Counted from the first letter of the stretch, positions 20,586 through 31,800 are shown. The stretch is 64,000 bases of DNA from Bactericera cockerelli (GCA_024516035.1 CM044964.1:29435558-29499557), one strand, 5' to 3'. Numbers and translations are program-made. Notes: a model not told the origin generated them from the sequence alone.

Positions 20586-21203
20586 GGGAGTACTGCGGGT
20601 ACAATTATTACCTTTAAGGGCATACCTTTGTTTTCTTCTATTCCCTTAGTATCAGATTAATTTTAAGTATTGACTTTGTAAGATGCCCTCGGACTTTATT
20701 TACAATAAAAACTATTCTTATTTTTGTAAAACTAAAGAAGAAGAAAATATAATATGTTACATTTCTGACTCCCTCTGTTTTCCTGCTTATTCAAAATGTC
20801 CGATTTAATGTGACAGCTTCACTGCCCATGAGATATACTTTATGAGCTTTCCCTTGCTTATCCCTCCATGGGAAAACACCATCTTCAAACTGTTTTGAAA
20901 CCCAATATTCTGCTGGTACTTAGCGGGCTGACAAAGTTTCAATGGGACATAACATGGGCAGAAACTGAACAAGATACAAACAGAAAGGCGCAACACGTGA
21001 TAGCAGGAAAAACTTTACAAGTTCACAACGCAAAGATATCGACAATGAACGGTGCACAGAATTTCAGCTTCGACAAACGATTGTGTAAAGCAAGTGGATA
21101 GACAAATGGACAATACTTCTCAGGTGCGAAAGAATGTACAATTTCCACGCATTGAATTCTGTCTGAGCTTTCAAGGTATGAAGGTTCGAATTAATAAACC
21201 CCA
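20586..21203. other. No gene seen
   Basis: Short frames on both strands at 20805-21101 share one segment and have no known domain. They are probably chance. Confidence 0.35.
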
Positions 21204-21414
21204 CTAATAATAATACTCTTTAGTCGAAGGTTGCCAAGCGAGGTTAATGCTCAAAGCATTTTCTACCACCTAACTCTCAGAGTCTAATAATTATGTGATC
21301 ACAAACTCAAATTAATGAGGAAAATTTGGTGCACTGGGTGGGATTCGAACCAACGGACCCCTACGCTACCTGGTTTACCAGACTAACGTGATAACCACTT
21401 GACTACCAGGTGCA
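21204..21414 (-). repeat. SINE family B
   Basis: Minus strand: TGCACCTGGTAGTCAAGTGG, GTTGGTTCGAATCCCACCCA, tail ending AGTATTATTATTAG. Confidence 0.85.
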
Positions 21415-21541
21415 TATTCATTCAATTGGAAAGCTGGTGCAGTCAGACTAGAAGATCTGAAACGGACAGCAGCGGTGAGCAAGGACTAGACACAGGCAGA
21501 AAGATATTAAGATCCATGCAGAGACAAGAAGAGACGGAGGC

Positions 21542-21832
21542 ACGAATTATGAAACAGGATTAGAATGACTAATCCTACACTATCCCTTACATGCCCTCTG
21601 GTCGGAATTTCAACCAATCACAGCGCATTTATATCAGCTGTTAATTGTGAGTGGTTTGGATTGACAAATTGTGAAGCAGGTTTAGATTTTAATCTAAGCT
21701 TGACACGCCCTCTGGTGTAAATGTCAACCAATCACAGCACTCGATTTCCACTATGGAGGGAGTGTCGGGCTTAAATTTAAATCTACGCCTGTTTCATCAT
21801 TCGGACCTTAATCTTGTTTCATAATTCGGCCC
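21542..21832. mobile_element. MITE family with GAATTATGAAACAGGAT ends
   Basis: The left end ACGAATTATGAAACAGGATT pairs with the right end TCTTGTTTCATAATTCGGCC. An inner duplication repeats CACGCCCTCTGGT and CCAATCACAGC. Other copies: 31067-31179, 31615-31706 and 38275-38629. Confidence 0.7.
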
Positions 21833-22086
21833 GGAGTGACAGAAAGTAAAGAATAGAGAAGTAGAGAGGCTCACGCCAGAGAGTGCCATGCAGAAGATTT
21901 GGTGTTCGAATTCCGGAGTCGATCTTGTTTACAGTTATGGAAGAGAACGTCACGGGCAAAATCAACACTCTTAATCTATTTATTATTATTACTATATATT
22001 TTTTTTTTTTAATATTATGTTTCTTAGCACAAAATTATAAAAAAAAAGGATTTCAACAAAGATAAGCCAAAGATACTCACAACGTA

Positions 22087-22300
22087 CTAAAGACCTACTT
22101 GAGGGACAGAATAGTCCCTCAAGTCAGGTTATGCTGAGCTCAGATTGGTTGAAACTACGATTTAACCACTTAAAAGACGGTCTGGCTTAACTTTGCTGTC
22201 CTACTTGAGGGACAGCATAGCCCCTCAAGCCAGGTTATGCTGAGCTGAGATTGATTGACACGACTCAACTACTTGAGGTCTGGCTTAACTTTGCTGTAAT
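22087..22300. repeat. Tandem duplication of about 110 bp
   Basis: CTACTTGAGGGACAG, CCTCAAG.CAGGTTATGCTGA and GTCTGGCTTAACTTTGCTGT occur twice in order. Confidence 0.8.
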
Positions 22301-22619
22301 CCTATTTTATAATATCAGGCCCTACTAAACAAACAGGTAGCAGAATATTGCAATTTTGAAAGGAGTGTAGTCATTGGGCTACTTCTCCTCCATGACATAT
22401 CTACTACATCAAATTTACTTATTACATTTTGTATTTTTCTATACTAAAAGCATTGTAGATTGTAAAAAAAAAAAAAAATTCAGGCCCAGTTGAATGATTG
22501 CTAATGGATGGATTTAATCATAAATTAAAGAATAACTTTATACACAAACAAATGGCTAATGGCCAATTAAGTTAACGATTAAATCAGTCGGTTAGTGACA
22601 ATGAATTTTTTTTTATATA
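22301..22619. other. No gene seen
   Basis: AT-rich. ATGGCTAATGGCCAATTAAG near 22550 is unremarkable. It ends in the TA that flanks the Tc1 element. Confidence 0.35.
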
Positions 22620-22621
22620 TA

Positions 22622-24252
22622 CACTTGCGAGCAATGAAACTAGGACACTTGTTTCCTTCTAAACTCTGCTATCGCTGTGACGCGATGCATGCTTTTTAGG
22701 CCCAGTGTTATACCTTACTGAAAAGTAATTTTTTTCATCTCTCAAACACCGTTTGTTTTATTTGAATCGGCTTTATTTTTACCGAGTTATGGCAATTTTA
22801 GACAGACAACTCCAAATAAACAAGAAGGTACCCTTTTTTTAAAATCTGTAGAATACTTGAAAATTTCATTTTAAACAATTTGGCCAGCATTTTTCTTTCT
22901 TTTGCTATTCAATGATGAATTCTCTACATCATAATTATCAGTATCATTTGTTCTGTGAAAATGGACACAGCTTCTGAAGTAGCTTCAAGTGTGGTTGCTT
23001 TGCTTGAAAGTGGTTTATCAGTGAGAAATGTTGCAAATCAGCTCAACATCAGCAAATCTACAGTCAGCAGACTGTTTAAGAGGTTACAGGGAGACCAATA
23101 GCTTCAATCGCAGACCAGGATCAGGTCGTACTCGCAAAACAACAGCTCGAGATGACCGATTCATCTTGATGACCTCTCTGAGAAATCGTCACATTTCCGC
23201 AGTTGGTGTCCAGCACGAGCTGCAGAGGACACGGGATCTAGCTGTTAGCGAGTGGACAGTTAGGAGAAGACTGAAGGAGAAAAACTTGACCCACAAAAGA
23301 GCTGCTACAGGCCCCAGGCTGGCCCCACATCACCGACAAGCACGTCTGGACTTCGCACTCCAACATGTCAATTGGACCCATGAGCAATGGAGCCATGTAT
23401 TGCTTACGGATGAGAGCCGGGCATGCTTGTATGTGAATGACAGGCGAGAAAGAGTATACTGAAGACATGGGGAGCGGTTTGCTCAGTGCTGTATCAAGAA
23501 AACTGTGGCATTTTTTGGTGGTTCCTGTATGTTCTGGGGTGGAATTACATCAGAAGTAAAATCTGACATTGTTTTCATCAATTGTGGACTAGTGGGGGGA
23601 AGTTTGACGGCAGATAGGTAAATAGAGGAAGTGCTGGAAGACCAGGTGATACTTTTTGCTGCATTTTATGGAGAAGAATTTGTCCTCATGCATGACAACG
23701 CCCGATTGCACAAGGCAATCATTGTCACTAGTTACCTAGAGGATGTTGGAACTGATACTTTGGTCAGGCCTGCAAACAGTCCGGATCTAAATCCCGTTGA
23801 ACATTTATGGGATATGCTAAAGAGAAAAGTCCGAGCTAGAAATCCGTCTCCTACGACCACAGTGGAGCTCAAAATGGCACTAAGGGAGGAGTGGGACAAT
23901 TTACCTCAAGATGTTGGTAAAAATCTGATCTTTTCAATGAAAACCCGACTGGAAGCAGTAATTAGGGCCAGGGGGGGAAACACAAACTACTGAAAACCTT
24001 GAAAATGTTATAAATTTGTAAAATTTAAAATGTTTATAATGACTTTGTTAAACCCAAATGTATTCTTTTTTTGACATTTTTTACATTCCACCCTGTTACT
24101 TTGAAATGAGTTGTCCAATCTTCCTAAATTTTTCTTTGAATAAAAGAAAACAAAATTACCTTTCAAATGAAATCAATATGTTTCAGGAGAAAATTATCGG
24201 AGAGTTTAAAACTTGGAATTTTTAAGTGTCCTAGTTTCATTGCTCGCAAGTG
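22622..24252 (+). mobile_element. Tc1-like DNA transposon
   Basis: The terminal inverted repeats CACTTGCGAGCAATGAAACT / AGTTTCATTGCTCGCAAGTG are near perfect, and TA flanks both ends (22620-22621, 24253-24254), the Tc1/mariner target site. The 1.63 kb length is that of a complete Tc1 element. Its transposase frame is broken; see the next entry. Confidence 0.9.
22961..23993 (+). pseudogene. Tc1-family transposase, broken
   Basis: ATG at 22961 opens a helix-turn-helix segment (VRNVANQLNISKSTVSRLF). The frame then shifts by one base near 23083, in a GGTTAC stretch, and continues as NRRPGSGRTRKTT and WTVRRRLKEKNLTHKRA. In the DDE domain TDES carries the first Asp, MHDNARLHKA the second, and SPDLNPVEHLWDMLKRKV the catalytic Glu, so it is DD34E Tc1-like. 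In-frame stops occur at 23460-23462 (TGA) and near 23620 (TAA). With one frameshift and two stops the copy cannot make transposase, but its low decay suggests recent loss. Its ends could still be moved by a related enzyme. Confidence 0.9.
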
Positions 24253-24257
24253 TATTA

Positions 24258-25146
24258 TACAGGGTGAGCATAAAGTCTCACCCCACCCCCCGTATCTCGA
24301 GAACGGCTGAAAATACAAGAAAACGCAAAAACCCATATTCCTTTATTTTTAGGGGGATTAATTTTCAGCCAAAAAAAAATTGCCCACTCGGCCCCAGTCA
24401 GGCTGGGCATGGACCAACTTTAAAATCTTAAATAGAATGGTATATGTTGTGGTATATTGTTTTAAAGGTCTTATTAAGATAAGTTCATTGCAACAAATTT
24501 CAGTGAGCTGCAACTTACCGTTCTTGAGATACAGGGTCGGACGTCCTGCGTAATATCCATGTATTTTGACCTAGAACTCGTTAACCGTAAATTATGGAGA
24601 AAATTTTTCTTGTTAATAATAACTCCTTATGGGAAGAACTTTCGAACCAGTTAAACTTGATTTGTTTATTCGTAAAATTTTTTTCGACTGTTCGTCCGGC
24701 TGGCTGGCGAAACCGACCAGAAACTAACATCAACAGAGTATGTCGAGTTATAACATGTTCGAAAGGTCTTGCCATAAGGAGTTATTATTAACAAGAAAAA
24801 TTTTCTCCATAATTTACGGTTAACGAGTTCTAGGTCAAAATACATGGATATTACGCAGGACGTCCGACCCTGTATCTCGAGAACGGTAAGTCGCAGCTCA
24901 CTGAAATTTGTTGTAATGAACTTATCTTAATAAGACCTTTAAAACAATATGCCACAAGATATACCATTCTATTTAAGATTTTAAAGTTGGTCCATGCCCA
25001 GCCTGACTGGGGCCGTGTAGGCAATTTTTTTTTAGCTGAAAATTAATCCTCCTAAAAATAAAGGAATACGGGTTTTTGCGTTTTATCGTATTTTCAGCCA
25101 TTCTCGAGATACGGGGGGTGGGGTGAGACTTTATGCTCACCCTGTA
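24258..25146. mobile_element. Large fold-back element, TACAGGGTGAGC ends
   Basis: Nearly the whole element is an inverted repeat. The arms of about 380 bp start TACAGGGTGAGCATAAAGTC at 24258 and finish with its complement at 25146; the loop of about 130 bp is centred near 24700. It starts only 5 bp after the Tc1 element. A shorter copy lies at 46103-46666. Confidence 0.85.
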
Positions 25147-25448
25147 TATTACGATTTTAATTGACATTATTCATTTTTTTTTTTTTTTCCTCGTTTTCAG
25201 ATAATATCGACAGATCTAGATTTTAATAAAACAATGTCTCCTTTAAAGGAAATAATTTTTCCATTTTCTAAAAATGATTTTTTTATTATATATCAGATTG
25301 AAGGGACTATCTCATTCTTGCAGGATAAACAGAGTATCTCGAAAACAACTCATCTGCATCACACAAAAATTCGAATAAGTCCAAAATACTCAAATTCGAA
25401 GTATGTTTTTTTCCTTCTCTGAAATTTTCAGCAGAAAGAAAGAAAAGT
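25147..25448. other. No gene seen
   Basis: AT-rich. A + frame from 25234 to 25422 has no known domain. Confidence 0.35.
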
Positions 25449-25600
25449 TATCACATCATTTGTGTTCATCACTTTCGTGATATCACAACCACTCAAACTC
25501 GCTTGTCTACCTAAATCTACGCTGAAACCGGGAGACTTGAACCACCGACCTCCAGGTTACAAGTCCGCCGCCTTATCGATCAAGCTACTGAGGTCGGTTC
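25449..25600 (-). repeat. SINE family C
   Basis: Minus strand carries CGACCTCAGTAGCTTGATCG, GCGGACTTGTAACCTGGAGG and GGTGGTTCAAGTC, with the tail GATATCACGAAAGTGATGAA. Confidence 0.85.
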
Positions 25601-25869
25601 CCAATTTCAGTATATTTAATTCAATTTAATTTAATTGAACACACAATGTATATTGTATACAAACGGTGAATATCAATAATATTAAACGTCAGAGATTTTC
25701 GCAAAAACTTTGAAGTAAAGTTTCCGTAACATGCAATCTTATGCTTCAAATATATTTATATTAAATTATTTACACACTATATCATGATAGTATGGCAAAC
25801 GAACGAATATTGTCGTTTATATTATACGTTTATGTCGAATATTCAAAGGAAAATACTACTCTCCTTTAC

Positions 25870-26130
25870 ATCCAGGTATTCCAGAGCTCGTGGGTTCAAA
25901 ACCCAGCCGAGACATGACAAGTTATCCTCCCAGTCGAGACATGACAAGTTGTTTTGGGCTTACTGCTGGAGTATTGGAACTCGTCCTAATCGAACAGAAT
26001 AATTTTATCCAAGTTATCCTCCCAATTGGGAAGTTTACCACATAATAACATGTCTTGGGCTTACTGCTAGAATAATGGGACTTCAATAGTCCTAATTGGG
26101 CAGTATAAATAAGGCGATATTATTTTTCTA
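25870..26130 (+). repeat. SINE family D, 5' truncated with internal duplication
   Basis: GGGTTCAAAACCCAGCC (B box) then ATGACAAGTTATCCTCCCAG, repeated with changes, and the tail TGGGCAGTATAAATAAGGCG plus TATTATT. Confidence 0.75.
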
Positions 26131-26596
26131 TAAATATGGAGATATTATTCTTATTATTACTTCATTTCAATACTATATCATGTGGTAGTATGACAAATAA
26201 ACAAATATTGTCGATTCTACAAAGTTCTTTTGTAAAAGAAATCATTGTAATTATCTAGATTTTAGTTACCTCCATCTATCTAACTTCTAATACGATGCTC
26301 AACAAACTTTCAACACATAAACCGTGGTCAAAGGATGAACCGTATAAACGGACAGACAGACAGATAGACGAACGGACAAACTCATGAACATGAGGTACTC
26401 TCGTTTATCCTTAATAATTGTTTGTTTTTATTACAATTAGTTCAAGTAATCAAGTTCACATAGGTGGTCGCATATTAAATTCAGCCCAGACACAGCACAA
26501 CCATCAGCGCCTAATTCAAAACTGTATTTTACAAACGTGGGTTAGTGACATGTGCATGGGATGGGTTGAGGTAGGACTCGATCTATTTGCTTTGAA
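26131..26596. other. No gene seen
   Basis: Has GGACAGACAGACAGATAG near 26350. Otherwise unremarkable AT-rich DNA. Confidence 0.35.
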
Positions 26597-27631
26597 TCAG
26601 TCAGCTAGTCTTCCAGGAGATGGTAGACTAGCAAGTCTGTCAGGATATGGTAGACTAGCCAGTCTTCCAGGAGATGGTAGACTAGCCAGTCTGCCAGGAT
26701 ATGGTAGACTAACCAGTCTTCCAGGAGATGGTAGACTAGCAAGTCTTCCAGGAGATGGTAGACTAGCAAGTCTTCCAGGAAATGGTAGACTAGCAAGTCT
26801 TCCAGGAGATGGTAGACTAGCCAGTCTTCCAGGAGATGGTAGACTAGCAAGTCTTCCAGGAGATGGTAGACTAGCCAGTCTTCCAGGAGATGGTAGACTA
26901 GCAAGTCTTCCAGGAGATGGTAGACTAGCCAGTCTTCCAGGAGATGGTAGACTAGCAAGTCTTCCAGGAAATGGTAGACTAGCAAGTCTTCCAGGAGATG
27001 GTAGACTAGCCAGTCTTCCAGGAAATGGTAGACTAGCCAGTCTTCCAGGAGATGGTAGACTAGCCAGTCTTCCAGGAAATGGTAGACTAGCAAGTCTTCC
27101 AGGAGATGGTAGACTAGCCAGTCTTCCAGGAGATGGTAGACTAGCCAGTCTTCCAGGAGATGGTAGACTAGCCAGTCTTCCAGGAGATGGTAGACTAGCC
27201 AGTCTTCCAGGAGATGGTAGACTAGCCAGTCTTCCAGGAGATGGTAGACTAGCAAGTCTTCCAGGAGATGGTAGACTAGCAAGTCTTCCAGGAGATGGTA
27301 GACTAGCCAGTCTTCCAGGAGATGGTAGACTAGCAAGTCTTCCAGGAGATGGTAGACTAGCCAGTCTTCCAGGAGATGGTAGACTAGCAAGTCTTCCAGG
27401 AGATGGTAGACTAGCAAGTCTTCCAGGAGATGGTAGACTAGCAAGTCTTCCAGGAGATGGTAGACTAGCAAGTCTTCCAGGAGATGGTAGACTAGCCAGT
27501 CTTCCAGGAGATGGTAGACTAGCAAGTCTTCCAGGAGATGGTAGACTAGCCAGTCTTCCAGGAGATGGTAGACTAGCAAGTCTTCCAGGAGATGGTAGAC
27601 TATCCAGTCTTCCAGGAGATGGTAGACTGCA
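26597..27631. repeat. 27-bp minisatellite, about 38 copies
   Basis: Unit CTAGCCAGTCTTCCAGGAGA plus TGGTAGA. Because 27 is a multiple of three and the unit has no stop in three of the six frames, a + frame of 436 codons (repeating LPGDGRLAS) and minus frames of 345 and 363 codons run through it. Copies differ mainly at two sites: GCAAGT or GCCAGT, and GAGAT or GAAAT. The order of these variants suggests growth in blocks. There is no promoter, signal or flanking exon to support translation. Confidence 0.95.
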
Positions 27632-28099
27632 CAAAATTCATATGCAATACACGTTATTTTTTCTTTCTCTGTCTTTTTATAAGGATTTATTTTCAATGGA
27701 CATATTTCTTCATTTAAAATCCCCTTGAGGTATTCTTTTGTTCTTATAAAGCGATTTAACGTGTAGTTTTAGAGTGAATAATAAATAATTCAATAATAAA
27801 AATAATAATGAGGCATTACCGTACATCGTTTAGGGACGAAACTCGGTGCTACTATACTTCAAGGTGAAATACAGGACGCAACACAAGGAATGCTTTCACC
27901 ATGGATTTTTCTAACCATTGTAGGATAGATTTCTTTGCACAAATACAATACATATGATATTATGACGTATTTCGAAATTTAAATTTAAAAGAATGTAAAT
28001 AAAAATAATAGGTACGATTAAACATAATTTTTGGGCGAGAATAAGGCACTAGAAATTTAAAAATTAATATTATTAAATTAAATTAAAATAATCCAATTA
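27632..28099. other. AT-rich, no gene
   Basis: Leads into the array at 28100. One early copy of GGCGAGAATAAGGCACTAG at 28033 is the most diverged unit of that array. Confidence 0.4.
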
Positions 28100-28670
28100 T
28101 AAGTTTTTTTTGTTTTTCGATTGGTTAAGGTACTAGAAACGAAAAAAAAATGTAAATAATAATTTAAATGAAAGTAGTCCAATTCAACATTAACTTCGTG
28201 ATCGAGTGTTCAAGGCACTCGAAATTTATTTAATTAATAAAATAATAAGAAATTAAATGAAAATAATCCAATTAAACATTAATTTTGTGGGTCGATTGGT
28301 TAAGGCACTAGAAATTTAATAATAATAATAAATCAATTGAAAATAATCCTCCATTTAAACATTAATTTTGTTGGTCGATTGGTTAAGGCACTAGAAATTT
28401 AATAATAATAATAAATCAATTGAAAATAATCCTCCATTTAAACATTAATTTTGTTGGTCGATTGGTTAAGGCACTAGAAATCAAAATAATAATAAATCAA
28501 ATGAAAATAATCCTTCAATTAAACATTAATTTTGTTGATGGAGAGGTTAAGGCACTAGAAAACTATTTAAATAAATAAAATAATAATAATAATAAGAAGA
28601 AGAAATTAAATGAAAATAATGAAATTAAACATTAATTTCTAAGATGGAGTGGTTAAGGCACTAGTCTGAT
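28100..28670 (+). repeat. Tandem array built on a tRNA A-box-like motif
   Basis: Seven units of about 80-90 bp, at about 28112, 28203, 28290, 28372, 28456, 28537 and 28634, each with GTCGATTGGTTAAGGCACTAG-like text (longest form shown is 20 bases: TCGATTGGTTAAGGCACTAG), AAATAATAATAAAT and CCATTTAAACATTAATTTTG. The last unit runs GTGGTTAAGGCACTAGTCTG, which is the family B SINE head. The array therefore appears to derive from a SINE head. Confidence 0.75.
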
Positions 28671-29540
28671 AATAATATATCAAGTTTATGAATCGGATAT
28701 GCAATACGCAATACGTCAATAATATCTACATAATATTGATATGTTTTTTCGTCTGGTGGTTACCTTCCACTAAATCTTAAAGTAAAGGCTCTCTTGAATC
28801 TCTTACGCAATAATTAAATGGCCTTTATTATGATTCTAAATGCTTCTCTATTTAGTTTTATTTCGTTTAAAGCTTAAAAAAAGATAGGATATCGTAGACT
28901 TTAACCCCATAAAAGGCCATTTCCTGAAAGACCACTCATTATTTTACCCTAAAATGTCGTGAAAAAGAAATAATACGGCGAAAACTTATCTACGGTCAAA
29001 AGTGAACAAGATTTTTTTCTTCCATATAGTGTGCAGTTACACCTTCGTACGGTCGACATCGGTTATCTTTAGTTATAATTTTTCCGCTCAAAATCATTAA
29101 TTTTATGGTTCTTTTGAATACATACAAATTAGATTTACCGTTATATAAGCACTGTAGTTTCCGGGAGGCGTTCTCCCGCGAAACGACTGTTTCGCTTGAT
29201 ATTTTTGTACAATATTGAGACCCTTTTCGAGCTTTACGTCACAAGAAGTACAAAAACTATAACAAAGAACCCCTCATATTTATATTTAACAAAAAAATTA
29301 CATTTTAAATATTTTCCCCATACAACGGACGAAAAAAATCCCAATTTTTGTTCGAGCAAACATGCACTCGCCCGTAAACCATCTAAAAACCTGCGACCTT
29401 CCGTGGCCGGGACAACGGACAATAAACAATTACTAGATAACTAGAAAGGACAAAAACATTCCTTATGCGTTATGGGAATATGCCCGATAATTTGTAGATC
29501 AAAACTGGGCCGGATGCAAAAGTTTTTTTTGTTGTTAAAA
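28671..29540. other. No gene seen
   Basis: A family B tail piece (GTCTGGTGGTTACCTTCCAC) lies at 28751-28770. Two short frames at 29196-29444 overlap on opposite strands and have no known domain. Confidence 0.4.
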
Positions 29541-29731
29541 TATCACGACGGGGGTGTTACCCTTCATTCGCAGGAAATTCACAAACCTGCTACCCACATT
29601 AACCTCATCAAGCCTGGGTTGGGCTAGAATACCAGCATCACGAAGTCTTCACCTCGCTGGATGTCGTTGCCTGACTACGGTGATCCTACGAGAACCGCGG
29701 TGCATTCAAAACGCTGCCATGGACACTGGCT
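29541..29731 (-). repeat. 5S rRNA-derived SINE
   Basis: Reverse complement: GCCAGTGTCCATGGCAGCGT, GAATGCACCGCGGTTCTCG, CATCCAGCGAGGTGAAGAC, CCTGCGAATGAAGGGTAACA. Part of the 5S segment after the GTTAAGC block has been lost, as in other copies. Confidence 0.75.
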
Positions 29732-29783
29732 GTGTGAAAGTTTAAATATTTGAGAAAAAAAAAAGAATTCTTTTAAAAGTTAT

Positions 29784-29985
29784 CATACATGTGTTAATCA
29801 CTTTCGCGATGTCACATCTACTCAAACTCGGCGCTTTACTAAATCTTTGCTGAAACCGGGACTTGAACCACCGACCTCAGGTTACAAGTCCGCCGCCTTA
29901 TCGATAAAGTTTTACCTAAAAAGAAGAGAAAAAAATTATTCCAGAACATTTATGTTCAATGTCCATCGTCTGTTAGGTACTGAGG
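29784..29985 (-). repeat. SINE family C, variant with 62-bp insert in the head
   Basis: The usual body is present, but the head is split: TTATCGAT is followed by AAGTTTTACCTAAAAAG .. CCAGAACATTTATGTTCAAT before GTACTGAGGTCGGT. The same insert is present in the copy at 32222, so it marks a subfamily. Confidence 0.75.
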
Positions 29986-30036
29986 TCGGTAAAAAAAAAA
30001 AGAATCAACAAGAAAGAGAAGGAGAGAGGCACCAAC

Positions 30037-30331
30037 CTTGCGGTACACCAGCGAGCAGGCGCCCACGCGCAGCTTCATGCCCAGATGGAACATCGCCATC
30101 ATGAAGCAGTGCATGAGCACATTGGACAGGAGGATGCTCAAGATGAGGACCCAGGCGAAGAGGAGGGCGGCGAGCAGGGGCTCCGGCGGCAGGTCAAAGG
30201 GTTTGGCGGCGTCGAGGCGAGCGGCCGCCAGCCCCGACGACGCGTTGGACAGGACGGACACGTTCAACTTGACCACGGGCGGCGGCGAAAAGTATTCGAT
30301 GACGCGGCCCAACAGATACGGTTGACACATC
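30037..30331 (-). CDS. ABCC exon 4, version A
   Basis: One base plus 98 codons. Acceptor: CCGCCGCCGCCACCAG before 30331. Donor: TACCGCAAG|GTTGGTG at 30037/30036. Joined to E3 it reads ECVL-R-MCQPYLLGRVIEYFS, the canonical ABCC4-like TM1 end, then a long alanine- and proline-rich outer loop, TM2 around LLAALLFAWVLILSILL, and HLGMKLRVGACSLVYRK, closest of the four to the family consensus. It is nearest to the constant exons and is probably the ancestral version. A CTCTCTCTCTCGTG tract precedes the acceptor. Confidence 0.85.
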
Positions 30332-31066
30332 CTGGTGGCGGCGGCGGGCGAACACGTTTAGGACGACGCACACCGGACAGCGCCAGCGGCACACAAGCAC
30401 GAGAGAGAGAGAGAAGGGAAAGAGAGCGGAAAAATAGAGTTACCAAAAGACAGAGCCACGACGGACACACAGACAGAGAGAGGTTAATGGTTACACACCC
30501 CCCGCACAAACATCGACATTCCACAGGGTTTTTTTTTTAGATGCAAGAAAAGGTAAAGTGAGGAGAAAAAGAGTTGAGACACAGAAAAAAATGACACAAA
30601 AGAAGAGGAAGAGATGTGAGACGATCATGTTGATAATGATGTTGATGACTAGCATGCGACATGCTTCCCCTGTAACGAGGCGCATGGCTCTAGGAACAAA
30701 TAGCAATTTACAAGTTATTGAACCAAAAAACCTTAAACTAATGGCATTAGTTGTACCCCACAACTCAAGCTCAATGCGCCTACATAGGCTGGGAAGTTGG
30801 CTGGTAACGTTTCTGTTTAACGTCCCCCAGCGAGGTGAATAAAATCTAAATTTAATAAAATATTTTGAAATGTTATTTCGAACTATTGGATTCTATCCAT
30901 GTATTTGAAGTGACGTGAAAACCCTTAAAAAACAAAGTCAAAAGCTTTTATTACATTATTGTCCGTTGTAAATTCTTATTATTCAAGTAAAACTAATTTC
31001 GACGTACCTATACTTGTTTTTTTTTTTCAACAGAAGTTTCAAATCACCCTGATCGAACTGAAAGCG
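30332..31066. other. Intron sequence, no further gene
   Basis: Purine-rich + strand (pyrimidine-rich in the transcript) to about 30480. A minus frame at 30763-30600 shows no known domain. Confidence 0.4.
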
Positions 31067-31179
31067 CTGAATTATGAAACAGGATCAGGTTAATCTAAAT
31101 GGAGACCCGCCCTCTAGTTTGAATTTCCACCAATCACAGAGCACTATAGTCAGCTTCAATCCTGTTTCATAATTCGGCC
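31067..31179. mobile_element. MITE, GAATTATGAAACAGGAT family
   Basis: TGAATTATGAAACAGGATCA at the left and ATCCTGTTTCATAATTCGGC at the right, with CCGCCCTCTAGT between. A poly-T run of about 25 follows at 31279. Confidence 0.75.
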
Positions 31180-31614
31180 TGAGTGTCTTAATCCTTATTT
31201 GTCTTATGCATTTTCGTAAATAACACCTAAACAATAGACCTTTTAGTGGAAGGTAACCAACCACCACTAGTAAAAATCTTTTTTTTTTTTTTTTTTTTTT
31301 TTTGATAATTTGTTTATTTTCTGATTACATAGAGTACTAACGAGCACACGAAGATTATTTATATGCATTAGGGATATGTAAGTCGGCCGAAATTTTCAAC
31401 TGGACATTTGAATCACTCGATTCCTTGTAAATATTCGAATACTTGAGTAAATATTCGAATATTTGAGTCGATTCTCGCGTTCTCTACCCAAGAATTGCGG
31501 CTTTTGCTTGTAAAAAACCTACAAAAAAAAAAAACGACCGCCGAGCTAGAAAGAGAACAGGGCAATGTCACGACCCGCCTTGACTAGACTTTCGTCAGAG
31601 GCAACAGTAGGGGA

Positions 31615-31706
31615 TTGGGCCGTATTCATGAAAAGAAGTTAAGTTAGTGATGTGGCTTGGATTAACAAATCCTAAATATTCTATCTTGTTTCAGAATTTG
31701 GCCGTG
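31615..31706. mobile_element. Decayed MITE, GAATTATGAAACAGGAT family
   Basis: GGGCCGTATTCATGAAAAGA at the left and CTTGTTTCAGAATTTGGCC at the right are weak inverted repeats of the same type. Confidence 0.5.
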
Positions 31707-31800
31707 TGAAACAGGGCCCAGACAATGAGTACACAAATGTTAGTCAACTTGTAATAATTTTACATAGACATTAAAGTTAGCAAGAAAGTTAGAATGTTTT

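Noticed and set aside
26418..27728. 436-codon + strand open frame
   Set aside because: It is produced by a stop-free 27-bp repeat; two minus frames are open over the same array and the flanks show no gene structure.
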